Source of the DNA: Tepidimonas sp.
GTDB lineage: Bacteria; Pseudomonadota; Gammaproteobacteria; Burkholderiales; Burkholderiaceae_C
NCBI GenBank assembly: GCA_025054905.1
Contig: JANWZF010000246.1
Coordinates: forward strand, 1-16,465
Length of the DNA: 16,465 bases
Direction: 5' to 3'
Part shown: piece by piece, positions 1 to 8,315 of the stretch
Numbering within the stretch: the first letter of the stretch is position 1
Layout of the letters: each line of letters begins with the position of its first letter
Made by a program: the position numbers and the translations under genes
Notes under the pieces: generated by a model
Databases searched by the model: none
What the model saw: only the letters and a program-made list of their open reading frames with translations
What the model was told of the DNA's origin: nothing

Positions 1-163
1 TGACCTGCCGGGTTTTTTCGGACCACCGATTCGTTGAGGCCGCTGGGGTTACGGAACTGGCCGTTGTGCATGGACGACTCGACCGTCACATGGCCCAAGC
101 CTCGGCCCGCGTCTCAAACGTCTTGCACCGCGTCTTGTAGCCCTGACGACGCACGGTCGCTAG
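1..163 (-). pseudogene. Decayed integrase N-terminal fragment (frameshifted), runs off left edge
   Basis: Read on the minus strand, about 163 down to 89 encodes ATVRRQGYKTRCKTFETRA followed by EAWAM. This is the pattern found at the N-terminus (SAM-like arm/core-binding region) of tyrosine-type phage and island integrases: a basic strand, then KTFETRAEAWA. The frame meets TGA at 86-88. Moving one frame over it continues as VESSMHNGQFRNPSG, which fits the next helix of such proteins, so one small indel would restore it. No ATG is present where MATVRRQ would begin; the codon at 163-161 is CTA. The fragment lies about 140 bases beyond the 3' end of tRNA-Asn and in the same direction, the classic layout of an integrase at its tRNA attachment site. 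The similarity is judged by eye only and the rest of the gene is outside the window. Confidence 0.45.
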
Positions 164-261
164 ATACTGATGGGGGCAAAAGTCCTGACAGGGCGTGTGG
201 CGACGCCGCGCATCGGCTTTTTAAAGTGCAGCAACAAGGCAGCAAAAAATGGTCTGGAAAG

Positions 262-285
262 CAAAAGCCCACCAAAGGCGGGCTA
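262..285 (-). terminator. Rho-independent terminator after tRNA-Asn
   Basis: On the minus strand an AGCCCGCC / GGTGGGCT stem with a short TT-type loop is followed by TTTTGC. It begins about 16 bases past the tRNA 3' end and fits termination of the tRNA transcript. Confidence 0.75.
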
Positions 286-300
286 AGTGTTTGATTGATT

Positions 301-376
301 TGGCTCCCCGACCTGGGCTCGAACCAGGGACCTACGGATTAACAGTCCGGCGCTCTACCGACTGAGCTATCGGGGA
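301..376 (-). tRNA. tRNA-Asn (anticodon GTT)
   Basis: The minus strand folds as a complete 76-nt cloverleaf. The acceptor arm is TCCCCGA / TCGGGGA, the D arm GCTC/GAGC, the anticodon loop CTGTTAA with anticodon GTT, and the T loop TTCGAGC; the discriminator is G and the CCA end is genome-encoded (TGG at 301-303 on the plus strand). It is a single-gene unit with its own -10 element and terminator. The 3' end is the likely former attachment site for the integrase relic beside it. Confidence 0.97.
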
Positions 377-391
377 ACAGGCAAGATCACG

Positions 392-400
392 ATTATAGCA
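392..400 (-). promoter_or_regulatory. Extended -10 promoter of tRNA-Asn
   Basis: On the minus strand TGC-TATAAT (TATAAT at 397-392, preceded by a TG one base upstream) is a consensus extended -10 element. It sits 15 bases before the mature tRNA 5' end. The -35 region is GC-rich and poor, as is common with extended -10 promoters. Confidence 0.7.
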
Positions 401-551
401 TGCTTTCCTCGGGGCGGTCGGGTAGGTCGCGCAGCACCAGCCGGCCGTCACGTGGCCGACAGCGCACGCTGGCGCCGTGAGCCATTGCCACGCACAATCG
501 TCGGCAGGGCTTCGGCGGTGGCCGGGGCCCTACACGCCCGGTCAAACCCAC

Positions 552-1748
552 ATGGACTTGCGATTCACTCCCGAAGAAGAAGCGTTTCGCGACGAGGTGC
601 GCGCTTTTTTGCGTGCCGAGCTGCCACCGGCGTTGGCGGCCAAGGTGCATCAGGGCCTGCGCCTGACCCGCGACGACATGGCCCAGTGGCATGCGATCCT
701 GCATGCGCGCGGCTGGCTGGCCAGCCACTGGCCGCGCGAGTGGGGCGGACCCGGCTGGGGTCCGGTGCAGCGTTTTATCTTCGAGCATGAGTGCGCGCTG
801 GCCGGTGCGCCGCGCATCGTGCCGTTTGGCGTCAACATGCTGGGGCCGGTGCTGATCAAGTATGGCACCGAGGCGCAAAAGCGCCACTGGCTGCCGCGCA
901 TCCTCGACGGGCGTGACTGGTGGTGCCAAGGCTATTCGGAACCGGGGGCCGGATCGGATCTGGCTGCGCTGACCACCCACGCGCATCGCCAGGGCGATCA
1001 CTACGTGGTCAACGGACAGAAGACATGGACGACGTTCGGGCATTACGCCAACCGCATGTTCTGCCTGGTGCGCACCGACCGTCATGCCAAGCCGCAGGAA
1101 GGCATCAGTTTTCTGTTGATCGATCTCGACAGCCCAGGCGTGGAGGTGCGTCCCATCATCACGCTCGACGGCGAGCACGAGGTCAATGAGGTTTTTTTGA
1201 CCGACGTGCGCGTGCCGGTCGATCGCCTCGTCGGCGCCGAAAACCAGGGCTGGACCATCGCCAAATATCTGCTGACCTACGAGCGCACCAACATCGCCGG
1301 GGTGGGCCTGTCGCTGGCGGCACTGCAGCGCCTGAAGGTGCTGGCGCAACGGGTGCACAAAGGCGGGCGGCCGCTGCAGGAGGACCCGCTTTTTGCAGCC
1401 CGGTTGGCGCGCGTGGAAATCGAGTTGGACAACCTCAAGACCACCCAGCTGCGGGTGCTGGCGGCGGTGGCCGCCGGTGAGTCGCCCGGGCCGCAGAGCT
1501 CCCTGCTGAAGATCCTGGGCACGCAGATCCGGCAAGAGATCCTGAGCCTGACACGCCGCGCCGTCGGCCCTTACGCGCTGCCGTGGATCGACGAGGCCCT
1601 GACGCTGCAAGGCGCCGACCAGGCGCTGGGGCCGCCCGGGGCGGCCAGCGCGGCGGTGCAGTACTTCAACCACCGCAAGCTGTCGATTTTTGGCGGCTCC
1701 AACGAAATCCAGAAAAACATCATCGCCAAGACGGTGCTGGAGCTGTGA
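552..1748 (+). CDS. Acyl-CoA dehydrogenase, PimC-like large (catalytic) subunit
   Basis: 398 residues and full length for the acyl-CoA dehydrogenase family: FAD-dependent alpha,beta-oxidation of an acyl-CoA, electrons passing to ETF, cytoplasmic. Visible motifs are the substrate/FAD loop YSEPGAGSD (128-136), the NGQKTWTT strand (154-161) and the C-terminal FGGSNEIQK (380-388). The usual medium-chain catalytic Glu (YEG motif) is replaced by Gly 381, but a Glu stands in YERT (E244) where isovaleryl-CoA dehydrogenase carries its base, so the subunit is probably active. The sequence resembles PimC, the large subunit of pimeloyl-CoA dehydrogenase, but the substrate cannot be read from sequence. 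The open frame extends upstream to a GTG at 477; I chose ATG 552 because MDLRFTPEEEAF is the family N-terminus, although no strong RBS precedes it. The next gene, its likely partner subunit, starts 12 bases downstream. Confidence 0.9.
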   Translation: MDLRFTPEEEAFRDEVRAFLRAELPPALAAKVHQGLRLTRDDMAQWHAILHARGWLASHWPREWGGPGWGPVQRFIFEHECALAGAPRIVPFGVNMLGPVLIKYGTEAQKRHWLPRILDGRDWWCQGYSEPGAGSDLAALTTHAHRQGDHYVVNGQKTWTTFGHYANRMFCLVRTDRHAKPQEGISFLLIDLDSPGVEVRPIITLDGEHEVNEVFLTDVRVPVDRLVGAENQGWTIAKYLLTYERTNIAGVGLSLAALQRLKVLAQRVHKGGRPLQEDPLFAARLARVEIELDNLKTTQLRVLAAVAAGESPGPQSSLLKILGTQIRQEILSLTRRAVGPYALPWIDEALTLQGADQALGPPGAASAAVQYFNHRKLSIFGGSNEIQKNIIAKTVLEL

Positions 1749-1760
1749 GCGGAGCAGGGC

Positions 1761-2897
1761 ATGGACTTTTCGCTGACCGATGACCAGCGCATGCTGGCCG
1801 ATACGCTGGGGCGCTACCTGCAGCAGCGCTACCCCATCGCGCGCCGTCACGCGGCGGCCGCCAGTGCACGGGGCTACGACGCCGAGCTGTGGGCAGGGCT
1901 GGTGGAATTGGGGGCCGTGGCTGCGCTGCTGCCGCCTTCGGCCGGTGGGCTGGCCGGGGGCGGGGTCGACATCATGGTGGTGTTCGAGCAGGCTGGCCGC
2001 GCCCTGGTGCAGGAGCCACTGCTGGGCGCCCTGATGATAGGGCAGGCGTTGGCGCAGGCCGATGAGCCGCCGCGGTGGCAGGCGCTGCTGCAACGCCTGC
2101 ACGAAGGCGCGGTGATGGCGCTGGCGCATGCCGAACCCGAAGCCCACCACGACCCGTGGCATGTGGCCACGGTGGCCCAGCGCGATGCGGCGGGCTGGGT
2201 GCTGGACGGACACAAGGCGGTGGTGCCGTTCGGGGCCCAGGCCGAAGGCTGGTTGGTCAGCGCGCGCCTGAGCGGGGCGGTGCGTGCGCGCGAGGGGCTG
2301 GGCCTGTTCTGGGTGCCGCGCGACACCCCCGGCGTGCGCTGGCGCGACGTGCGCCGGCTGGATGGCGGGCGCGTGGCCGAGCTGTGGCTGCCGACGGTGC
2401 AGCTGGGGCCACAGGCGTTGGTGGTGGGGCCGGCGCGCGCGGCGGCGGTGCTGGCCCAGGTGCTCGATGCCGGCACGCTGGCCCTCAGCGCCGAAGCCCT
2501 CGGGGCGATGGAGGTGGTGTTCCAGCACACCCGCACCCATCTGCAGACGCGGCATCAGTTTGGCCAGCCCTTGGGCCGTTTTCAGGCGCTGCAGCATCGC
2601 ATGGTGGATCTGTGGATGGCCTTGCAGCAGACGCGCTCGGCCGTCATCAACGCTGCAGCGGCGTGGGATGGGGGTGACACCCGCCAGCGTGCGCGCGCCG
2701 TTTCGGCCGCCAAGGTCACCGTGGGCCACTACGGCACGCTGATGGCCGAGGAGGCGATCCAGCTGCACGGCGGGCTGGGCATGACGTGGGAGCTGCCGCT
2801 GGCGCACTACGCCAAGCGGCTGGTGCTGATCGACCACGAACTGGGCGACGAAGACCAGCATCTGGCTCGCTTCATCGAGCTCGATGCGCAGGGTTGA
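1761..2897 (+). CDS. Acyl-CoA dehydrogenase, PimD-like small subunit
   Basis: 378 residues of the acyl-CoA dehydrogenase fold. The FAD/dimer segment TRHQFGQPLGRFQALQH lies at 263-279 and the C-terminal helix AIQLHGGLGMTWE at 332-344. The middle domain is degenerate: the SEPGAGSD loop is replaced by AEPEAHHDP (124-132). Neither possible catalytic Glu is present, since the position matching E244 of the upstream subunit falls in LDAGTLALS (235-243) and the YEG motif is absent. This matches non-catalytic partners of two-subunit dehydrogenases such as PimD or the steroid FadE pairs, where the active site forms in an alpha2beta2 complex. The spacer to the preceding gene is 12 bases and holds a GGAGCAGG ribosome site. 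Role as a partner is inference from adjacency and missing residues. Confidence 0.87.
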   Translation: MDFSLTDDQRMLADTLGRYLQQRYPIARRHAAAASARGYDAELWAGLVELGAVAALLPPSAGGLAGGGVDIMVVFEQAGRALVQEPLLGALMIGQALAQADEPPRWQALLQRLHEGAVMALAHAEPEAHHDPWHVATVAQRDAAGWVLDGHKAVVPFGAQAEGWLVSARLSGAVRAREGLGLFWVPRDTPGVRWRDVRRLDGGRVAELWLPTVQLGPQALVVGPARAAAVLAQVLDAGTLALSAEALGAMEVVFQHTRTHLQTRHQFGQPLGRFQALQHRMVDLWMALQQTRSAVINAAAAWDGGDTRQRARAVSAAKVTVGHYGTLMAEEAIQLHGGLGMTWELPLAHYAKRLVLIDHELGDEDQHLARFIELDAQG

Positions 2898-2903
2898 GGC
2901 GCG

Positions 2904-3779
2904 ATGCGGCCTGCTGCCATCACGCGCTGGTGCCGGGGGCTGGTGGTCGCCTTCAGCGTCGTGCTGCTGGGCGGCTGCAGCCTGCTGAGCCTGACCTACG
3001 AGCGGCTGGGCACCATCGTGCTGTGGCGGCTGGACAGCTGGTGGGATCTGGACGACGCGCAGCGCCGCGGACTGGCCGAGGCGCTGCAGCGCTGGCACGC
3101 CTGGCACCGCCGAGAGCAGCTGCCCGCCGTGGCCGATGCGCTGGCACGCTGGCAGACGCTGGCGGCGGGCCCGGTCGATGCCGAGACGGTCTGCCGTGAA
3201 GGTGCGGCCTTGCGCGCGCTGCTGCGCCAGGCCAGCCAGCGCACGATCGAGGATCTGGCCCGCTGGCTGCCGACGCTCAGCGACGCGCAACTGACGCATT
3301 GGCAGCGCCGCCTCGCCGAAGACGACGAGCAGTGGCGGCGCGAGTGGGGTGATCTCGATCCGGACCGCAGCGAGCGCTTCAAACGCACGCGAGCGCGGCT
3401 GGAGAGCTTCTATGGCCGCCTTGACGAGGCCCAGCGGCGCTGGCTGCGCGAACGGCTGCTGGCCGCGGGTGACCAGCCGGAGCTGGCGTGGGCCGAACGC
3501 CAACGCCGCCAGGCCGACTGGCTGGACACGGCGCGCCGGCTGCGCTCGCTGCCGGTCGATGCGGCGCGCGCCGAGGTGGCTGCCCTGTGGGAGCGAACCT
3601 GGCGCTCGCCGGACCCGAAGCTGGCCGCCTGGCAAGAGCGGGTCTGGGCGCAGGGCTGTGCCTGGCTGGCGGACTGGCACGCCCGCGCCACGCCTGCCCA
3701 GCGGGCACGGGCGGTGGCGCAGCTGGCCTCCTACGAGCGTGAGTTGCGCGCGCTGGCGGCCAACGGCAACGGCCGCTGA
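2904..3779 (+). CDS. DUF6279-type lipoprotein
   Basis: 291 residues. The N-terminus has basic residues, a hydrophobic stretch (about 13-22) and a lipobox LLGGC with the lipidated Cys at 25, so it should be processed by signal peptidase II and anchored in a membrane. Residue 26 is Ser rather than Asp, which favours the outer membrane. The mature part is highly charged, rich in Arg, Glu and Trp and probably all-helical, with the YERLGTIVLWRLDSWWDLD segment (31-49) that I associate with the DUF6279 lipoprotein family. No enzyme motif is visible and the function is unknown. It starts 6 bases after the dehydrogenase stop and is probably cotranscribed with it, but the pairing need not be functional. 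The family name is from recall of the pattern. Confidence 0.8.
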   Translation: MRPAAITRWCRGLVVAFSVVLLGGCSLLSLTYERLGTIVLWRLDSWWDLDDAQRRGLAEALQRWHAWHRREQLPAVADALARWQTLAAGPVDAETVCREGAALRALLRQASQRTIEDLARWLPTLSDAQLTHWQRRLAEDDEQWRREWGDLDPDRSERFKRTRARLESFYGRLDEAQRRWLRERLLAAGDQPELAWAERQRRQADWLDTARRLRSLPVDAARAEVAALWERTWRSPDPKLAAWQERVWAQGCAWLADWHARATPAQRARAVAQLASYERELRALAANGNGR

Positions 3780-3812
3780 AGCCGCCTCGACCGCGCTGGG
3801 CTAAGGGCCAAG

Positions 3813-3843
3813 AAAAAAACCGCCAGGAGTTGCCCCCTGGCGG
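3813..3843 (-). terminator. Rho-independent terminator of groESL
   Basis: A perfect 8-bp stem (CCGCCAGG at 3820-3827, CCTGGCGG at 3836-3843) with an 8-nt loop is followed on the minus strand by seven T. It lies 41 bases beyond the groEL stop. On the plus strand the same hairpin is followed only by TTGTGTG, so it may also weakly end the converging lipoprotein transcript. Confidence 0.92.
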
Positions 3844-3884
3844 TTGTGTGCATACGGCGGATCAGAGGGACGTGACCGGATCGA

Positions 3885-5519
<1,635 letters not shown>

Positions 5520-5592
5520 GTCAGTCAGCTCCTTTCAAGCAACATTCAAAATAGGGAAACGGGTGAGAAGGTCAAGACCTGCGGCCAGCGGA

Positions 5593-5883
5593 TCACTTCT
5601 CGATCACGGCGAACAGGTCGTCTTCCTTCATCACCAGCAGCTCTTCGCCATCGACCTTGACGGTCTGGCCGCTGTACTTGCCAAACAGGACGCGGTCGCC
5701 CACCTTGACGCTCAGCGGCTTGGTCTCGCCCTTGTCGTTGGTCTTGCCGGGACCGACGGCGATCACTTCGCCTTGATCGGGCTTCTCGGCCGCGTTGTCC
5801 GGGATCACGATGCCCGAGGCGGTCTTGGTTTCATTTTCCAGACGCTTGACGATCACGCGATCGGCGAGAGGACGAAGCTTCAT
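5593..5883 (-). CDS. groES: Co-chaperonin GroES (10 kDa)
   Basis: 96 residues, exactly the usual size. GroES is the heptameric lid that binds GroEL and closes the folding chamber. The sequence opens MKLRPLADRVIVKR and carries the mobile GroEL-binding loop (about 17-33, ETKTASGIVIPDNAAEK), followed by the roof and core strands ending ELLVMKEDDLFAVIEK. The open frame extends upstream to 5964, but that would start inside the CIRCE operator. ATG 5883 has an AGGAGA ribosome site 5-6 bases upstream and gives the conserved N-terminus. First gene of the groESL operon. Confidence 0.99.
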   Translation of the reverse strand: MKLRPLADRVIVKRLENETKTASGIVIPDNAAEKPDQGEVIAVGPGKTNDKGETKPLSVKVGDRVLFGKYSGQTVKVDGEELLVMKEDDLFAVIEK

Positions 5884-5957
5884 GAGATCTCCTGTCGTGT
5901 CGGACGAGATGAGAGAAAGCGGAAAAAGGGGCGATGGGCGCTGCAGCCTGGTTGCTG

Positions 5958-5984
5958 TTAGCACTCACCGCCTGCGAGTGCTAA
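5958..5984 (-). promoter_or_regulatory. CIRCE operator (HrcA-binding site)
   Basis: TTAGCACTC (5958-5966), a 9-base spacer, then GAGTGCTAA (5976-5984): a full match to the CIRCE inverted repeat bound by the repressor HrcA. It abuts the -10 element and covers the expected start of transcription, so HrcA would block initiation until heat shock inactivates it. Confidence 0.97.
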
Positions 5985-6013
5985 TCATAAGGGCATCGCC
6001 CAGCGATTTCAAG
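5984..6013 (-). promoter_or_regulatory. groESL promoter, sigma70 with overlapping sigma32-like element
   Basis: On the minus strand TTGAAA (6012-6007) and TATGAT (5989-5984) are separated by exactly 17 bases, a near-consensus sigma70 promoter. The same bases read as CTTGAAA - 13 bases - CCCTTATGAT, close to the RpoH (sigma32) pattern CTTGAAA / CCCCAT. Transcription would start around 5977, inside the CIRCE operator. Confidence 0.8.
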
Positions 6014-6059
6014 AGGGCGGGGGCAAGAGGGCAGGTGTTGGCCGCCGTCCCGGCGCGGC

Positions 6060-6392
6060 TCAACGGGCCGCTGACTGCGGGTCGGTCTGCTGCCACACCC
6101 AGTCGTGGTAAGCCGCGCTGGCCTCGATCAGGCTGGACCAGATGGCCGGCAGCTGATACGGGTGACGCGCGGCGATGAAGTCGCGCACCGCGGGCCAGTG
6201 CGCCGCGCGGCACTTGGCCAGCAGGCGCCACTCCGCGTCGCGCTGCAGCGCATCCTGCCAAACGTAGACGCTGGCGATGGCGTGCCACTGCACGCAGGCG
6301 GCCAGCCGCGCCTGCACCAGCGCCTCAGCCAGCGCACGGGCCGAGGCTTCATCGGGCAGCGTGGTGTGCACGGCGATCAGGGCAGGGCTCAT
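6060..6392 (-). CDS. cutA: Divalent-cation tolerance protein CutA
   Basis: 110 residues, typical of the small trimeric CutA1 family (ferredoxin-like fold). The name comes from copper/divalent-metal tolerance in E. coli; the molecular role is still unsettled. Family landmarks are the early TTLPDEASARALAEALV helix (10-26), AACVQWHAIASVYVWQ (31-46, with the conserved Cys, Ser-x-Tyr-x-Trp strand), HPYQLPAIW (77-85) and the terminal YHDWV (95-99). The open frame runs nine codons further upstream to 6419, but that start would lie in the terminator of tRNA-Met. ATG 6392 has a GAGG 7-8 bases upstream and gives the normal N-terminus. It lies just downstream of tRNA-Met and upstream of groESL on the same strand; no separate promoter was evident. 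Confidence 0.95.
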   Translation of the reverse strand: MSPALIAVHTTLPDEASARALAEALVQARLAACVQWHAIASVYVWQDALQRDAEWRLLAKCRAAHWPAVRDFIAARHPYQLPAIWSSLIEASAAYHDWVWQQTDPQSAAR

Positions 6393-6417
6393 CGTGCATC
6401 CTCGGTGCGACACCGAC

Positions 6418-6443
6418 AAAAAAGCCCGCAGCGTCGGCGGGCT
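6418..6443 (-). terminator. Rho-independent terminator after tRNA-Met
   Basis: On the minus strand AGCCCGC / GCGGGCT (7 bp, 7-nt loop) is followed by TTTTTT. It begins 19 bases past the tRNA 3' end and ends about 26 bases before the cutA start codon, so cutA either uses readthrough or a promoter I could not recognise. Confidence 0.85.
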
Positions 6444-6461
6444 TCTTGCAAACTTGGGCGG

Positions 6462-6538
<77 letters not shown>

Positions 6539-6550
6539 GCCGAAGTCATC

Positions 6551-6556
6551 ATTATA
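6551..6556 (-). promoter_or_regulatory. -10 element of tRNA-Met
   Basis: TATAAT on the minus strand, 12 bases before the tRNA 5' end, in a short AT-rich patch (GATATAATGATGA) that stands out from the GC-rich surroundings. No convincing -35 hexamer at 16-18 bases. Confidence 0.6.
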
Positions 6557-6583
6557 TCAAAAGCCCGGTCGAATCCGCCGGCC

Positions 6584-7369
6584 TCAGCGGCCCTGAAACT
6601 GCGGCGTGCGCTTCTCGAGGAAGGCGGCCATGCCCTCCTTCTGATCCTGGGTGGCAAACATCGCGTGGAACAGGCGCCGCTCAAACTGCAGCCCTTCCGA
6701 CAACGGGCTTTCGTAGGCACGGTTGACCGCCTCCTTGGCGGCCAGCACCGCCAGACGCGGCAGCGCGGCGATCGTCTGCGCCACGGCCAGGGCCTCCTCC
6801 ATCAGCTTGTCCAGCGGCACCACGCGGCTGACCAGCCCGGCGCGTTCGGCCTCGGCCGCATCGATCATGCGGCCGGTCAGCACCAGATCCATCGCCTTGG
6901 CCTTGCCGATGGCGCGCGGCAGCCGCTGCGTGCCGCCGGCACCCGGGATCACCCCGATCTTGACCTCCGGCTGCCCAAAGCGCGCGTTGTCAGCGGCGAT
7001 CACGATGTCGCACATCATGGCCACCTCGCATCCGCCGCCCAGCGCGTAGCCGGCCACGGCGGCGATCACCGGCTTGCGCACGTGCCGCAGCGCCTCCCAG
7101 TTGCGCGTGATGTACTCGGTGCGGTAGACGTCGGCGAACGTGTACTGCGCCATCGCGGCGATGTCGGCGCCCGCGGCAAAAGCCTTGTCGCTGCCTGTCA
7201 GCACGATGCAGCCGATGGCCTCGTCGGCGTCGAAGGCGCGCAGGGCCGCGCCCAGCTCGTCCATCAGGGTGTCGTTGAGCGCGTTGAGCTGCTTGGGGCG
7301 GTGGAGCTGGATGATGCCCACCGCGCCTTCGGTGCGTGTCAGCAGGGTGGTGTAGGTCGTCTCGCTCAT
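6584..7369 (-). CDS. Enoyl-CoA hydratase (crotonase family)
   Basis: 261 residues, full length. Hydrates trans-2-enoyl-CoA to 3-hydroxyacyl-CoA in beta-oxidation or related pathways; cytoplasmic hexamer by family. Both catalytic glutamates are present: E115 in GGGCEVAMMCD and E135 in FGQPEVKIGVIPGAGGTQRL (131-150), matching Glu144 and Glu164 of the rat enzyme. The oxyanion-hole segment FAAGADI is at 64-70 and the C-terminal EKRTPQFQGR is typical of the short-chain FadB1x/PaaF-type hydratases. ATG 7369 has GAGG 7-8 bases upstream. It is divergent from the PaaG-like crotonase across a 136-base gap, so both may serve one catabolic pathway. The exact substrate is not deducible, so no symbol is given. 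Confidence 0.95.
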   Translation of the reverse strand: MSETTYTTLLTRTEGAVGIIQLHRPKQLNALNDTLMDELGAALRAFDADEAIGCIVLTGSDKAFAAGADIAAMAQYTFADVYRTEYITRNWEALRHVRKPVIAAVAGYALGGGCEVAMMCDIVIAADNARFGQPEVKIGVIPGAGGTQRLPRAIGKAKAMDLVLTGRMIDAAEAERAGLVSRVVPLDKLMEEALAVAQTIAALPRLAVLAAKEAVNRAYESPLSEGLQFERRLFHAMFATQDQKEGMAAFLEKRTPQFQGR

Positions 7370-7401
7370 GCGGATCCTCGTTGGGGCAGGTTGACGCCGC
7401 G

Positions 7402-7468
7402 ACTATAAACGCTGCGGTGCTGGGCCCGCAGCCGGTTACGATTCGGGTACGGTGCCCCCATGGGGCAC
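7402..7468. promoter_or_regulatory. Divergent intergenic region with short palindrome
   Basis: Between the divergent crotonase genes. A TATAGT hexamer on the minus strand (7407-7402) could be the -10 of the hydratase gene; its -35 is poor. GTGCCCC-CAT-GGGGCAC (7452-7468) is a perfect 7-bp inverted repeat about 37 bases before the plus-strand start and could be an operator or a leader hairpin. Neither is proven. Confidence 0.35.
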
Positions 7469-7505
7469 GCCGAGACGCTTCGATGACGCAGAGGAGACCG
7501 TTGCG

Positions 7506-8315
7506 ATGACCCACCCCCCTTCCGACGCCGATGCAATCGTGCTGCAGCGCCAGGGCGCCGTGGCCGTGCTGACGTTGAACCGGCCGCAGGCGCTCAACAG
7601 CTTCACGCGCAGCATGCACCGCGCGTTGCAGGCCGCGTTGGCGCAGCTGGAGCAGGACGACAGCGTGCGTGCGCTGGTGCTGACAGGTGCTGGGCGCGGC
7701 TTTTGCGCCGGGCTGGATCTGTCGGAGTTGGACTTCAGCCCTGGTGCCGACCAGATGGAGCGCGCCAATCCCGGCCCCATCTTGGAGACGTGCTTCAACC
7801 CCAGCGCGCGCGCGTTGATGAATCTGCGCGTGCCGACGCTGGCGGCCGTCAATGGCGTGGCAGCAGGTGCCGGCGTGTCGCTGGCGCTGGCCTGCGACAT
7901 CGCCATTGCCGCGCCGCAGGCCAGCTTTGTGCAGGCGTTTAGCAAGATCGGCCTGATTCCGGACGCGGGCGGCAGCTGGCTGACGGTGGAGCGGCTGGGG
8001 CTGGCGCGCGCGCTGGCGTGGGCGATGCTGGGGGACAAGCTGCCGGCGGCCCAGGCCAAGGAGTGGGGGTTGATCTGGGACGTGGCCGACGATCCGCTGT
8101 CGGCGGCGCTCGCGTTGGCGCAACGGCTGGCGGCCATGCCCACGCGCGCGCTGGTGGCCACGCGCCACTTGCTGCGTGGGGCGCTGCAGCGGTCGTTCGA
8201 GCAGCAGCTGGAGGCCGAGCGCGAACTGCAGGCCGCCCTGGGCCGCACCCACGACTACGTGGAGGGCGTGACGGCTTTTCTGGACAAGCGCCCGCCGCAG
8301 TTTCGCGGCGCTTAA
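7506..8315 (+). CDS. PaaG-like enoyl-CoA isomerase (crotonase family)
   Basis: 269 residues. The central block GVAAGAGVSLALACDIAIAA (117-136) and FVQAFSKIGLIPDAGGSW (141-158) with AKEWGLIWDV (184-193) resemble PaaG, the 1,2-epoxyphenylacetyl-CoA isomerase of aerobic phenylacetate degradation. The two hydratase glutamates are missing (V124 and F145 at those places) and an Asp stands in IPDAGG (D153), the pattern of isomerase-type crotonases. The oxyanion-hole loop is FCAGLDL (66-72). The frame is open back to 7452, but ATG 7506 has GAGGAGA 8 bases upstream and gives the family N-terminus. No other paa genes are in the window, so it may act instead in another acyl-CoA ring or chain pathway. Its stop codon region overlaps the end of the converging M61 peptidase gene by four bases. 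Confidence 0.85.
   Translation: MTHPPSDADAIVLQRQGAVAVLTLNRPQALNSFTRSMHRALQAALAQLEQDDSVRALVLTGAGRGFCAGLDLSELDFSPGADQMERANPGPILETCFNPSARALMNLRVPTLAAVNGVAAGAGVSLALACDIAIAAPQASFVQAFSKIGLIPDAGGSWLTVERLGLARALAWAMLGDKLPAAQAKEWGLIWDVADDPLSAALALAQRLAAMPTRALVATRHLLRGALQRSFEQQLEAERELQAALGRTHDYVEGVTAFLDKRPPQFRGA

Noticed and set aside
34..294. An 86-codon plus-strand frame left of tRNA-Asn
   Set aside because: No ribosome site and no recognisable protein. The opposite strand carries the integrase-like pattern, and the frame runs across the tRNA terminator.
393..3680. A 1095-codon open frame on the minus strand across the dehydrogenase pair and lipoprotein gene
   Set aside because: It lies antisense to three genes with clear families and its product is low-complexity (Arg, Gln, Pro, Ala, His rich) with no recognisable domain. 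Long antisense frames are expected in high-GC DNA.
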